A program made the position numbers and the translations under genes. DNA of 64,000 bases from Rhodococcoides fascians NBRC 12155 = LMG 3623. Lineage in GTDB: Bacteria; Actinomycetota; Actinomycetes; Mycobacteriales; Mycobacteriaceae. The DNA lies in assembly GCF_001894785.1 (NCBI RefSeq), contig NZ_BCWW01000007.1, positions 186,001-250,000 on the forward strand, read 5' to 3'. The notes beneath the pieces were generated by a model that saw only the letters and a list, made by a program, of their open reading frames with translations, had not been told where the DNA came from and ran no database searches. Shown in pieces: positions 35,979-45,416 of the stretch (position 1 is its first letter; each line of letters starts with the position of its first letter).

Positions 35979-37885
35979 CTGTTTCTTCCACCTCGCCCGC
36001 CGAGGCAGCATCGGTCGACGAGATTCTCGACGCCAATGCCGTCGGGCTGCTGTATTTCGAGCGTTTCCTGCCGTTGGCCGAGCGCGTTCCCGGCAGCGAA
36101 GTCCCGCGCTACGACGAGGTGTGTGCACGGTACGACGAGCAGCGCGGCCTGAACCTGGAGGCTCTGGCGTCCGACGCAGATGCGGTCGGGGCTATGGCTG
36201 CGGCGCTGGGTGAACAATTGGACGAGCAGACGCAGCTCCTGATCGTTCTTCGACTGCGGTGGCACGGTGACGCCGGTGAGACGGCCCAGCGATATGTGGC
36301 CACCGAGCAGGAGAGAGCAGGAGTGCTTCTCGACTCGGTCGAGGATGCGCTGCAAACGATGTACGCGGCTGTGGACGTACTGCGTGAGGCTGTGACCGAC
36401 AAGGCCGAGCTCGTCGGAAGCCTCGATACCGACGCCGTGGAAGGACACGATCCCGACCGAATCGATGCGCTTCTGCTGGCCTCGGGCATCGAGTGCGTCC
36501 CGGTCGACCGGGCAACCGGGTTCGCCCGCCTGGCACCGGCGTTTCCGGAATGGGCCGAGCGATTCGCGCGAGCAGACGTATCGGACGAGTTCGCGGCCGA
36601 GGTCGCCGACCGGTCTCGAGAATGGATCGAGGGCGAGTTCGTGCCACATGTGCAACGCACGTGTGCCGCAATGTCGTCTGCCTGCATGGCCACGGACACG
36701 GCCGTTCGAGAGTGCCTGGCCCTGGTGGTGAAGGTCATCGAGGAAGTCGTCCACCCCGTGTTCGACGAGCTCGACGAGCGCAGTTGGGTGCCACTGGCTG
36801 TTGCTGAGAAATCGAGTGAGCGGTCGTCGCCCGAGAACTGCCCTGCGGCGGTCACGGCCGGAGCTGGGGGAGAGGCAGCCGTCACCGGACCCGCATCGGC
36901 AGCCCACCCTCCGTCCGAGGTGCCGGCCTCGGCTCCGCCGGCGCAACCGGCACCTGCTCCGGATGCACGTGCCACCGGTCCCACGGCGTGGGGCGAAACC
37001 GAGAACGACAATGGTCGTGAAGACAGTCGGGTCGATGCAGTCGCCGGACTCGTCGACGGCATCGTGGACGGCATTGTGGACGACATCGTGGACCGGGTTG
37101 TCGAGGCGCTGGGTGACACGACCGGCGACGGGAGTGTCAGTGACGAGACCGATGCCGACCCCACCGCAGAATCCGGCCCCACCGCAGAACCCGACCCCGC
37201 CTCAGAACCCGACCCCACCGCAGAACCCAATCCGACTGCAACGCTCGATGATCCGCCCGCTTCGATCCCGTCGCCGGAATTCGGTGATGCATCGAAGGTC
37301 GTCGGCGAGCGCGGCCATCTCGAGGCCGAACTCGACGGCCATCGTGCCCGTATCGCGCTCGAACACGATGGGGCCGTATCGCTTCGACTCGAGACACCGG
37401 GCCTCGGGGTGCGCACGTTCGAGTTGCGCGTTGGTCCTTTCGGATTGCCGGAGATCGTCGAAGTTCCCGGGACCGTCGATCCGAGCGGTGTCGGGGTGTC
37501 GAACCGGTCTTCGGCGACCGTGGAACCGCCGGAGCCCGCCGCGGGGGATCGAACCACACCCGATGCAGAACCCGAGATCGAACCGGCACCTCCTTCTGCC
37601 GAGTCCGGCGCTCCCGAGCAGAACACAGCGACCTCACCGCCGGTGGATGTCGCACCGGCCGACGAGCCGCAGGTGGGTAGTGAACCGACGGACTTGCAGC
37701 CCGCATCGACCGCGGACACCCCGGAGGTATGCGTTCCTGAAACTTCGGGCGAGGAGCGCTCCGTCCGGCAGGGCTCGAACGAGACTCATGAGGTACCTGC
37801 AGCCCCCGTGGCCCCTCCGGTCACCGAACCTCAGCCCAGCTCGGCGGGGTCCGGTGCGGGCTTGAGCGAGGCGGGTGCACTGTGA
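35975..37885 (+). CDS. Large putative type VII substrate: helical N-terminus and acidic Pro/Glu-rich tail
   Basis: The 636-residue protein is unknown to me. Residues 1-270 are helical. They include a WHG turn at 96-98 and YAAVD at 130-134 (YxxxD) in the spacing seen in WXG-type substrates. Residues ~275-420 are Ala/Pro/Glu-rich with IVDGIVDDIVDRVVEAL and four 18-nt repeats (consensus DPTAEP). A short beta-rich patch follows at ~430-490 (RIALEHDGAVSLRLETPGLG), then a disordered acidic tail. No signal peptide or membrane helix is seen. It is translationally coupled to genes on both sides. Confidence 0.7.
   Translation: MTVSSTSPAEAASVDEILDANAVGLLYFERFLPLAERVPGSEVPRYDEVCARYDEQRGLNLEALASDADAVGAMAAALGEQLDEQTQLLIVLRLRWHGDAGETAQRYVATEQERAGVLLDSVEDALQTMYAAVDVLREAVTDKAELVGSLDTDAVEGHDPDRIDALLLASGIECVPVDRATGFARLAPAFPEWAERFARADVSDEFAAEVADRSREWIEGEFVPHVQRTCAAMSSACMATDTAVRECLALVVKVIEEVVHPVFDELDERSWVPLAVAEKSSERSSPENCPAAVTAGAGGEAAVTGPASAAHPPSEVPASAPPAQPAPAPDARATGPTAWGETENDNGREDSRVDAVAGLVDGIVDGIVDDIVDRVVEALGDTTGDGSVSDETDADPTAESGPTAEPDPASEPDPTAEPNPTATLDDPPASIPSPEFGDASKVVGERGHLEAELDGHRARIALEHDGAVSLRLETPGLGVRTFELRVGPFGLPEIVEVPGTVDPSGVGVSNRSSATVEPPEPAAGDRTTPDAEPEIEPAPPSAESGAPEQNTATSPPVDVAPADEPQVGSEPTDLQPASTADTPEVCVPETSGEERSVRQGSNETHEVPAAPVAPPVTEPQPSSAGSGAGLSEAGAL
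37157..37228 (+). repeat. Four tandem 18-nt repeats
   Basis: Four in-frame units of GACCCCACCGCAGAACCC with 2-4 substitutions each encode DPTAES, GPTAEP, DPASEP, DPTAEP. A decayed fifth unit follows. Copy number may vary between strains. Confidence 0.85.
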
Positions 37886-38148
37886 ATTCGGACCCCGCGT
37901 GGCGTCGTGAACTGCACCGTATTCGCGACGCGCATCGGTCGGCGATGGCGGATGCCGCCGAACGGCTACGGAATCCGAGAGAACCGGCGAGAACCGATGT
38001 GGGACAGGGGGTTTCGGACCGGTTGAGCGGAAGCGACACTCGGTTGGCAGCGGGCTCGGTCCTGCGCCCGGCTCACCTGGATCGGCGGCACGGCGCACCA
38101 CACGTCGAACCGGACCCCGACGAGCAACCCCGATCGTGGCTGGTGTGA
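37882..38148 (+). CDS. Small hypothetical protein coupled to the substrate-like genes
   Basis: The 88-residue product (VNSDPAWRRELHRIRDAHRS at the start) is charged, with a helix-forming N-terminal third and a Pro/Asp-rich end. The GTG overlaps the previous stop (GTGA). I do not recognise a family. A chaperone-like role for the preceding protein is speculation. It ends 19 nt from the convergent hydrolase gene. Confidence 0.55.
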   Translation: MNSDPAWRRELHRIRDAHRSAMADAAERLRNPREPARTDVGQGVSDRLSGSDTRLAAGSVLRPAHLDRRHGAPHVEPDPDEQPRSWLV

Positions 38149-38167
38149 CGACGCCGAGCCCGGTGGG

Positions 38168-39028
38168 TCAGCCGCGACCCAGCAATGCCTTGATCGACGC
38201 GGTCGCCTTCGGCTTGGGCTGCTCGGTCAGCGGCGCGTGAGGGTCGACAGCACGGGTGCCGGCGATGTCGCCGTTCGTTCCGGCCAATTCCTCGTAGTCG
38301 GAGTCGCCGGTCAGGTGGTAGAGCAGAAATGCGGTCAGTACAGCGCGGGTGCGTTGCTGGGTCTTGCGGTCGGAGCTGTTGACTCCCAGTGCGCGGAGCA
38401 TTCGCCGGCCTTCGACGAATCCGTCTGCCGTCGAGCCGTCGATCCGTCGGAGGACGGATGGTCCGTGCCAGGCCTGGGCGAGAGCCAGTGAATTGTCGTT
38501 GAGCGAATCTGCGTTCGAGCTGTCGCCGACGACCAGTCCGGGCACGTCGAGGCCTGCGGCGGCGTCCTCGGACGACGGTGCCGTCGGTGCCGGAAACAGG
38601 GCGGCGACCGCTTTGACATCCGGTCGTCGGGAGGCAGCGAGTACGGCGGTCCCGGCGCCCATCGCGTGACCGACTGTGGCCAGATTCTCGGGATGCACAC
38701 TGATGTTGCCCGAGCCCAGGCGAACGCCGGTCATGATGTCGAGCACAGTGCCCAGGTCGGTGGCGAGTCCGCGGTGCGAGGGCACGAGGCCACGCTCGGT
38801 GTCGGGTGCTGCCACGACGAACCCCCACGACGCCAGGTGCTTCAGGGTGTCGGTGTAACTGCCGGGGCGCAGCATCCAACCGTGCGCGAACGCCACACCG
38901 GGCAGGCCGAAGCCCTCGGCCGGGGTGTAGACGACGCCAGGTTGCCCGGCCAGGGCCAGGTTCCCTCTGAGTACCTTGTGCGGGCCACGCTTGGAGAGAG
39001 CAGATGCCAGCTTCTTCGGTTTCGCCAC
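38168..39028 (-). CDS. Alpha/beta-hydrolase fold protein lacking the nucleophile Ser
   Basis: The 286-residue protein follows the lipase/dienelactone hydrolase pattern: GVVYTPAEGFGLPGVAFAHGW (oxyanion strand), WGFVVAAPDTERGL, then VGHAMGAGTAVLAA where the nucleophile elbow GxSxG is expected. The Ser is Ala, and no alternative GxSxG is present; the usual late His is not evident either. So it is probably not a classic serine hydrolase. GTG 39028 was chosen because it gives VAKPKKLASALSKRGPH; upstream sequence turns non-coding. It is divergent from glmS by 99 nt. Confidence 0.8.
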   Translation of the reverse strand: MAKPKKLASALSKRGPHKVLRGNLALAGQPGVVYTPAEGFGLPGVAFAHGWMLRPGSYTDTLKHLASWGFVVAAPDTERGLVPSHRGLATDLGTVLDIMTGVRLGSGNISVHPENLATVGHAMGAGTAVLAASRRPDVKAVAALFPAPTAPSSEDAAAGLDVPGLVVGDSSNADSLNDNSLALAQAWHGPSVLRRIDGSTADGFVEGRRMLRALGVNSSDRKTQQRTRAVLTAFLLYHLTGDSDYEELAGTNGDIAGTRAVDPHAPLTEQPKPKATASIKALLGRG

Positions 39029-39127
39029 GAGAGATGACGCTACCGAATGTGCTCGGGTACGGGGACGCCGGACACGGCGACCTGAGCGAATGGGTCGTGC
39101 GCGTCGTGCCGAGTACCCTGATGCACC

Positions 39128-40990
39128 ATGTGCGGAATCGTTGGATATGTCGGCCACCGCCCAGCTTTGGGTGTGGTGGTCGAGGCGCTTCGGCGTATGG
39201 AATATCGGGGCTACGACTCCGCAGGAATCGCGATACTGGACGGCGCAGGCTCTACCGCGGTGGAGCGCAAGGCCGGGCGGCTGGCAAACCTCGAGGCCGA
39301 ATTGGACGACATCGGCACCGATACGTTCGTCGGGACCACCGGCATGGGACACACGCGGTGGGCGACGCACGGGCGTCCGACCGACCGCAACGCTCACCCA
39401 CATCGCGACGCGTCCGGAACGGTGGCGGTGGTGCACAACGGCATCATCGAGAACTTCGGTCCGCTGCGTGCCGAACTCGAAACGGCGGGTGTGGAGTTCC
39501 TGTCCGACACCGATACCGAGGTCGCTGTCCACCTCGTCGCTCGGGCATACGCGGACGGGCCTACCGCGGGCGATTTCGTCGCCAGTGCGAAGGCGGTGCT
39601 GCGTCGCCTCGAAGGTGCGTTCACGCTGGTCTTCACTCATTCCGATCACGCGGACACGATCGTCGCGGCGCGTAGGTCCACCCCTCTGGTGCTCGGAGTC
39701 GGCGAGGGCGAGATGTTCCTCGGGTCCGATGTCGCAGCATTCATCGAGCACACGCGCGACGCCGTCGAACTCGGGCAGGACCAGGTCGTCGTCATCACGG
39801 CCGATGGCTACGACATCAGCGATTTCGACGGCAACGAGGCGCAGGGGCGTCCGTTCCGGATCGATTGGGACCTCGCGGCCGCCGAGAAGGGCGGCCACGA
39901 CTATTTCATGCTGAAGGAAATCCAGGAGCAGCCCGCCGCCGTGGCCGACACGTTGCTCGGCCACTTCGACAACGGCCGGATCGTGCTCGACGAGCAGCGT
40001 CTTTCCGATCAGGAATTGCGTGACGTCGACAAGGTGTTCGTCGTCGCCTGTGGCAGTGCCTACCATTCGGGTCTGCTCGCCAAGTACGCCATCGAGCACT
40101 GGACCCGGCTGCCGGTGGAAGTGGAACTGGCCAGCGAGTTCCGCTATCGCGACCCGGTACTGGATCGGTCGACCCTGGTCGTGGCCATCTCGCAGTCCGG
40201 CGAGACCGCCGACACCCTCGAAGCAGTGCGGCACGCCAAGGACCAGAAGGCGCGCGTTCTTGCGGTGTGCAACACCAACGGCTCGCAGATTCCCCGCGAG
40301 GCCGACGCAGTTCTGTACACGCGTGCAGGTCCGGAGATCGGCGTCGCGTCGACCAAGGCGTTTCTCGCCCAGGTGACCGCGAACTACCTCGTCGGCTTGG
40401 CTCTCGCTCAGGCGCGCGGCACCAAGTACCCGGACGAGGTGGCGCGCGAGTTCGCCGAACTCGAAGCGATGCCGGAGTTGGTGCAGCGGGTGCTCGAGAC
40501 GGTCGAGCCGGTGCGTGCGCTCGCGCGCGAGCTGTCGACGTCGTCGACCATCCTGTTCCTCGGTCGACACGTCGGTTACCCCGTCGCTCTCGAAGGCGCG
40601 CTCAAGCTCAAGGAGCTCGCCTACATGCATGCGGAGGGCTTCGCCGCCGGTGAGCTCAAGCACGGTCCGATCGCGCTGATCGAGGACGGCGTTCCGGTCA
40701 TCATCGTCATGCCGTCGCCCAAGGGCCGTGCGGTGCTGCACTCGAAGATGCTCAGCAACATCCGCGAGATCCAGGCCCGCGGCGCTCGGACGGTCGTCAT
40801 CGCGGAGGAGGGCGACGAAGCGGTCCGGCCTTTCGCGGACAGCCTCATCGAGATCCCGGCGGCGTCGACACTGCTGCAGCCGTTGCTCTCGACGATTCCG
40901 CTGCAGGTCTTCGCAGCCGAGGTCGCTCAGGCGCGCGGCTACGACGTGGACAAGCCGCGAAATCTGGCCAAGTCCGTCACGGTCGAGTAG
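39128..40990 (+). CDS. glmS: Glutamine-fructose-6-phosphate aminotransferase
   Basis: The 620-residue enzyme starts MCGIVGYVGHRP; Cys2 becomes the N-terminal nucleophile of the glutaminase domain (residues 1-240), and two SIS isomerase domains follow (ACGSAYHSG near 310; LGRHVGYPVALEGALKLKEL near 475), ending DKPRNLAKSVTVE. It makes glucosamine-6-phosphate, first step to UDP-GlcNAc. A -10-like TACCCT (39114-39119) lies 8 nt before the ATG with no ribosome site, suggesting a leaderless or very short-leader transcript. Confidence 0.96.
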   Translation: MCGIVGYVGHRPALGVVVEALRRMEYRGYDSAGIAILDGAGSTAVERKAGRLANLEAELDDIGTDTFVGTTGMGHTRWATHGRPTDRNAHPHRDASGTVAVVHNGIIENFGPLRAELETAGVEFLSDTDTEVAVHLVARAYADGPTAGDFVASAKAVLRRLEGAFTLVFTHSDHADTIVAARRSTPLVLGVGEGEMFLGSDVAAFIEHTRDAVELGQDQVVVITADGYDISDFDGNEAQGRPFRIDWDLAAAEKGGHDYFMLKEIQEQPAAVADTLLGHFDNGRIVLDEQRLSDQELRDVDKVFVVACGSAYHSGLLAKYAIEHWTRLPVEVELASEFRYRDPVLDRSTLVVAISQSGETADTLEAVRHAKDQKARVLAVCNTNGSQIPREADAVLYTRAGPEIGVASTKAFLAQVTANYLVGLALAQARGTKYPDEVAREFAELEAMPELVQRVLETVEPVRALARELSTSSTILFLGRHVGYPVALEGALKLKELAYMHAEGFAAGELKHGPIALIEDGVPVIIVMPSPKGRAVLHSKMLSNIREIQARGARTVVIAEEGDEAVRPFADSLIEIPAASTLLQPLLSTIPLQVFAAEVAQARGYDVDKPRNLAKSVTVE

Positions 40991-41042
40991 TAGGACCGGC
41001 GGGGCTCGACACACACGACGGCACGAGCGGGAGGACCTCGGC

Positions 41043-42476
41043 ATGCGCGGCTACTACACACCCGAGCAGATCAGGAACGCCGAGGCTCCGCTGCTGCGAT
41101 CGTTGCCCGACGGCACGTTGATGCGCCGCGCTGCGTACGGCTTGGCCTCGGTGGTGGCGCGCGAGCTCTTCTCGCGAACCGGCGGCGTCGCGGGGCGACG
41201 AGTACTGATACTGGTCGGATCGGGAGACAACGGCGGAGACGGCCTGTGGGCAGGTGCGTTCCTGCGCAGGCGCGGCGTCGCGGTGTCCGCGCTGCTGCTC
41301 GATCCGGACCGTGTGCACACCGAAGGTCTTGCGGCCCTGCGAGCCTCGGGGGGACGGGTCGTCACGGAGCCGGACGATCCGGACCTCGTCATCGACGCCA
41401 TCGTCGGGATATCCGGGAAGGGTCCGCTGCGTCCCCACGCTGCCGGGATGGTCGACCGGATCACCGCGCCCGTTGTCTCCGTGGACATTCCCAGTGGCGT
41501 CGATGCAGAAACCGGTGAGGTGTCGGGGCCCGCGGTGACCGCCGATGTCACCGTCACGTTCGGCGCTCGCAAACCGGTGCACGTGTTGGCCGTACCTCGT
41601 TGTGGCCGAATCGACGTGGTCGACATCGGGCTGACCCTGCCATCGCCCGAGATCGAGTCCTTCGAGCCGGCCGACGTAGGCCGAATCTGGCCGATTCCCA
41701 CCGCGTCGGACGACAAGTACTCGCAGGGAGTCGTCGGCGTGTTGGCCGGCAGCGCCACGTATCCCGGGGCCGCGTTGCTGTGTGTCGGCGCAGCCGTCGC
41801 CGCCACGTCCGGGATGGTTCGGTACGTGGGAAGTGCCGGCGCAGAAGTGGTCTCGCATCACCCGGAGGTCGTCGTCGCACCGGATCTGGATGCAGCGGGG
41901 AGGGTGCAGTCGTGGGTCGTCGGCCCCGGCTTCGGCACGGACGACTCCTCGGCGGACATCGTGCGTCGAGTGCTCGAATCGAATCTGCCGGTGGTCGTCG
42001 ACGCCGATGCATTGACGATCCTCGCGGACAACGAGCAGTGGGTCGTCGATCGCACTGCACCGACGCTGTTGACCCCGCACGCCGGGGAGTTCGCCCGCCT
42101 GACCGGATCGGAACCCGGTCCCGACCGCGTCGCGGCCGTACGAGGCCTCGCCGCTCGGTGGGGCGTCACCGTGATGCTCAAGGGCCGCGCGACGGTCGTC
42201 GCCGACTCGGACGGCACCGCGTTCGTCAGTGATGCGGGCGGATCCGCCGCGTCCACCGCCGGATCCGGGGACGTGCTGTCCGGCGTCCTCGGTGCCCTGC
42301 TCGCAACCGGAATGGCACCGTCGACGGCGGCCGCATGCGGGGCCAAGGTGCACGCACTGGCCGCAGCCCATGCCGCGCACGGAGCCGATGGCGAATTCGC
42401 CGCCCCGATCTCGGCGACACCGTTGTCGAACAGCCTGCGAGAAGCCATCCGGACGGTCCGCTCGGTCGCTGTCTGA
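41043..42476 (+). CDS. nnrD: Bifunctional NAD(P)H-hydrate epimerase/dehydratase
   Basis: The 477-residue repair enzyme has an N-terminal YjeF epimerase domain (VGSGDNGGDGLWAGAFL near 60, PSGVDAETGEVSG) and a C-terminal ribokinase-like dehydratase (DKYSQGVVGVLAGSATYPGA, then TPHAGEFARLTG and the catalytic AGSGDVLSGVLGAL). It restores damaged NADHX/NADPHX. GGGAGG precedes ATG 41043. It lies between glmS and alr. Confidence 0.95.
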   Translation: MRGYYTPEQIRNAEAPLLRSLPDGTLMRRAAYGLASVVARELFSRTGGVAGRRVLILVGSGDNGGDGLWAGAFLRRRGVAVSALLLDPDRVHTEGLAALRASGGRVVTEPDDPDLVIDAIVGISGKGPLRPHAAGMVDRITAPVVSVDIPSGVDAETGEVSGPAVTADVTVTFGARKPVHVLAVPRCGRIDVVDIGLTLPSPEIESFEPADVGRIWPIPTASDDKYSQGVVGVLAGSATYPGAALLCVGAAVAATSGMVRYVGSAGAEVVSHHPEVVVAPDLDAAGRVQSWVVGPGFGTDDSSADIVRRVLESNLPVVVDADALTILADNEQWVVDRTAPTLLTPHAGEFARLTGSEPGPDRVAAVRGLAARWGVTVMLKGRATVVADSDGTAFVSDAGGSAASTAGSGDVLSGVLGALLATGMAPSTAAACGAKVHALAAAHAAHGADGEFAAPISATPLSNSLREAIRTVRSVAV

Positions 42477-42552
42477 GCTGCACTGGGCTCGCCGGCCGAC
42501 CTGACGGTGTGTCATGAGTTGTGCCACCTGATCCGTGGTGTGTGCGGCAGGG

Positions 42553-43755
42553 ATGGCACTATCGAATGTTGTGACTATCGGTAACGGCGACGTGGAGACC
42601 GATCCGCGGACGGATTCGGGTGCTCTGGCAACCGTCGATCTCGATGCCGTGGCCCACAATGTCCGGGTTCTGCAGGAAGTCGCAGGCGACGCCGCCGTGA
42701 TGGCCGTCCTGAAATCCGACGCCTACAACCATGGGGCAGGCCCCGTGGCACACGCTGCCGTCGCGGCCGGCGTGCACGAATTCGGGGTCACGACCATCGG
42801 CGAGGCCCTGGAACTGCGCGCAGCCGGAGTCACCGTGCCGGTGCTGGCTTGGCTGCACTGTGCCGATTCGGACTTCGGTGCTGCGATCGCCGAGAACATC
42901 GGAGTCGGGGTGTCCACGGCCGGCCAGCTGAACTCGGTGATCGCCGCAGCCAGGCGGACCGGTCTCACCGCCGACCTCTCGCTCAAGATCGATACCGGCC
43001 TCAATCGCAACGGCGTTGCGCGGGCGGACCTCGATGTCGTCCTGGATGCCACCGCGTCGGCGGTCGCCGAGGGGTCCGTGCGATTGACGGGGATGTTCTC
43101 GCATCTCGCCTGTGCCGACGAACCGAATCACCCGGCCAACGACGCCCAGGCAGAGCGGCTCCGCGACGCGGTTGCCCGCGCCGGCCGGCGCGGTATCTCG
43201 CCGGCCGTCGTGCATCTGTCCAACTCGGCGGCAACGCTGACCAGGCCGGACCTCGGTTTCGACATGGTGCGTCCGGGTATTGCGCTGTACGGCCTGTCGC
43301 CGGTGCCCGATATGGGAGATTTCGGCTTGCGTCCGGTCATGACATTGTCCGCGCAGGTGGCCCACATCAAGAAGGTGAACCGAGGTGAATCGGTGTCGTA
43401 CGGATACACCTGGACAGCTCCGACCGATACCGTGGTCGCACTGGTGGCGCTGGGTTATGCCGACGGGGTCGTACGCCGACTCAGCGGTCGTTTCGAGGTG
43501 ACCATCGACGGTCGTCGTTACCCGTCGGTGGGGCGCGTGTGCATGGACCAATTCGTCGTCGATCTCGGCGGCGACAGCTCGGGTGTCGCCATCGGCGACG
43601 AGGCGATACTGTTCGGGCCGGGGGACAGCGGAGAGCCGCACGCTCAGGATTGGGCGGATGCGCTCGACACCATCGGCTACGAGGTCGTCACCGGCGTTCG
43701 TGGACGTGTTCGACGTCGTTTCGTCGGCACGCGCTCAGGGGAGGCGGCGAAGTAG
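42553..43755 (+). CDS. alr: Alanine racemase
   Basis: The 400-residue PLP enzyme has the cofactor Lys54 in AVLKSDAYNHGAG, IDTGLNRNGV, and the catalytic Tyr in SVSYGYTW; Cys-Met-Asp-Gln in GRVCMDQFVVDLG also fits. It supplies D-alanine for peptidoglycan. The start is uncertain: ATG 42553 is used, but GTG 42535, 42571 and 42592 are in frame and none has a strong ribosome site. Confidence 0.94.
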   Translation: MALSNVVTIGNGDVETDPRTDSGALATVDLDAVAHNVRVLQEVAGDAAVMAVLKSDAYNHGAGPVAHAAVAAGVHEFGVTTIGEALELRAAGVTVPVLAWLHCADSDFGAAIAENIGVGVSTAGQLNSVIAAARRTGLTADLSLKIDTGLNRNGVARADLDVVLDATASAVAEGSVRLTGMFSHLACADEPNHPANDAQAERLRDAVARAGRRGISPAVVHLSNSAATLTRPDLGFDMVRPGIALYGLSPVPDMGDFGLRPVMTLSAQVAHIKKVNRGESVSYGYTWTAPTDTVVALVALGYADGVVRRLSGRFEVTIDGRRYPSVGRVCMDQFVVDLGGDSSGVAIGDEAILFGPGDSGEPHAQDWADALDTIGYEVVTGVRGRVRRRFVGTRSGEAAK

Positions 43756-43758
43756 GCC

Positions 43759-44772
43759 ATGCTGGGATTGCTGGAGAGTCTTGCGATAGTGGTGCGGGAG
43801 ACGGCGTTTCGATCCAACAAGGATCCGCTGGCGACCGAGAATCTCGACCTGATGGACGCCGATCGAGGCAGTATCGTCACGGCGGACGACGGTGTTCCGC
43901 TGGCGGTCCGTGAGGTGGGGCCGGCGGATGCACAACTGACCGTCGTGTTCGTGCACGGATACTGCCTGCGCATGTCGTCGTGGCATTTCCAACGACGTGC
44001 GCTCGAACAGCAGTGGGGTTCGAGCGTGCGCATGGTGTTCTACGACCAGCGCGGTCACGGCCGCTCCGGGGTGCCGAGTGCAAGCAGTTGCACCATCGGT
44101 CAGCTCGGTCTCGACCTCGACGCGGTCATCCGTTCGGTCGTGCCCAAGGGACGCATCGTTCTGGTCGGGCACTCGATGGGCGGCATGTCGATTCTCTCGA
44201 TGGCGCGACAGCGGTCGTCCGTCGTCCGGCAGCGAGTGATCGGTGCCGTGCTGATCTCCACTACGGCTGCCGGCCTCGCACAGACGGGAGTCGGCCGCAG
44301 CCTGCAGAATCCGGCGGTCGATGCTTTTCGACTGGCTGTACGCACGTCACCCGGCCTGGTGCAATTCGGGCGAGGAGCGGTGCGCGCCATCATTTCACCG
44401 GTGCTGCGCGCTGCCTCGTACGGAACGCGGGTGTCTCCTCGGCTGGTGGCATTCTCGCAGTCGATGATCGACGACACCTCCGTTGTCACTATCGTGAATT
44501 TTCTCGAGACGCTCGAACTGCACGACGAGTCGGCGGCTCTGGCGGAATTCGAGAACATTCCGGTGTCGGTGGTGTGCGGCGACGAAGACTGGATCATTCC
44601 CTTCGCGAGTTCGGAAGCACTCACCGACGCCCTGCCCAAATCGGAGATGGTGCGGGTGCGTCAAGGTGGGCACCTGGTGCAGTTGGAGTTCCCCGAACAG
44701 GTCAACGGTGCGATCCTTCGCCTGGTGGCGCGAGCATCGGAGCCCAAGAAGAAGCGGTGGGGCGTTGTCTGA
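43759..44772 (+). CDS. Alpha/beta hydrolase
   Basis: The 337-residue hydrolase has VVFVHGYCLRMSSW (oxyanion), YDQRGHGRSG, the nucleophile elbow VGHSMGGMSIL, CGDEDWIIPF (acid) and RQGGHLVQLE (His): a complete catalytic triad. Substrate unknown. It starts 3 nt after alr and overlaps tsaE, so it is in the alr-tsaE transcript. M. tuberculosis lacks a gene at this position as far as I recall. Confidence 0.87.
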   Translation: MLGLLESLAIVVRETAFRSNKDPLATENLDLMDADRGSIVTADDGVPLAVREVGPADAQLTVVFVHGYCLRMSSWHFQRRALEQQWGSSVRMVFYDQRGHGRSGVPSASSCTIGQLGLDLDAVIRSVVPKGRIVLVGHSMGGMSILSMARQRSSVVRQRVIGAVLISTTAAGLAQTGVGRSLQNPAVDAFRLAVRTSPGLVQFGRGAVRAIISPVLRAASYGTRVSPRLVAFSQSMIDDTSVVTIVNFLETLELHDESAALAEFENIPVSVVCGDEDWIIPFASSEALTDALPKSEMVRVRQGGHLVQLEFPEQVNGAILRLVARASEPKKKRWGVV

Positions 44773-45292
44773 TTCCGAGAGTCCACCGAACTCCCGGCTC
44801 GACCTGCCCGTCGAGGCCGAACTGGCGACGGCGACGGACACGGCCGAGTTCGGTGCTCGGCTCGCGGACATTCTGGTCGCCGGCGATCTCGTCGTACTCG
44901 ACGGTCCGCTCGGTGCGGGGAAGACCGCGATGACCAAGGGGATCGCTGCGGGTCTCGGGGTGCACGGTCGCGTTACCTCACCGACGTTCGTCATCGCCCG
45001 CGAGCATCGACCAGGCTTGCGCCCCAACGGTTTACCGCCTGTCGCCCTCGTGCATGTCGACGCCTACCGTCTGGGTATGACGGGACAGTCCGCGTTCGAC
45101 GAGCTGGACGCGTTGGACCTCGATACCGATCTCGAGCACGCCGTCGTCGTCGTCGAGTGGGGCGAGGGCGTGGTGGAAACCCTGACGGATCAGCATGTCT
45201 CCGTGCGCTTGTCACGCGATCCGGAATCGGACGTCCGAAGGGTGAGTGCTCGCCGGGTGAATGGCGATGCGCTCGGCCGCCTACCCGAGTGA
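44765..45292 (+). CDS. tsaE: tRNA t6A biosynthesis ATPase TsaE
   Basis: The ~175-residue protein has the P-loop LDGPLGAGKTAMTKG, TSPTFVI and HVDAYRL, the TsaE signature, and VVVVEWGEG as the late conserved motif. It assists TsaD/TsaB in making threonylcarbamoyladenosine at A37 of tRNA. The start is tentative: TTG 44765, overlapping the hydrolase end by 8 nt with GGTGGGG before it. The frame is open further upstream. Confidence 0.92.
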   Translation: MSDSESPPNSRLDLPVEAELATATDTAEFGARLADILVAGDLVVLDGPLGAGKTAMTKGIAAGLGVHGRVTSPTFVIAREHRPGLRPNGLPPVALVHVDAYRLGMTGQSAFDELDALDLDTDLEHAVVVVEWGEGVVETLTDQHVSVRLSRDPESDVRRVSARRVNGDALGRLPE

Positions 45293-45416
45293 GCACCGAA
45301 ACCCGGCGCGCCCGTAACGGCACTCGACGAAGCGTGCGATGCGGGTATCCCGGGTTCCTGGTGCCGCGGCTACGGGAGTGCTGGGTGCGGCCACCGGGCG
45401 GGTAGCCTTGATCCTC

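Noticed and set aside
36109..37719. Ser/Thr-rich reverse open frame opposite the 636-residue protein
   Set aside because: It mirrors the Pro/Glu-rich composition of the forward gene and has no ribosome site or domain.
39029..41044. Long reverse open frame across glmS
   Set aside because: glmS on the other strand is unmistakable; the reverse frame is a GC-rich shadow.
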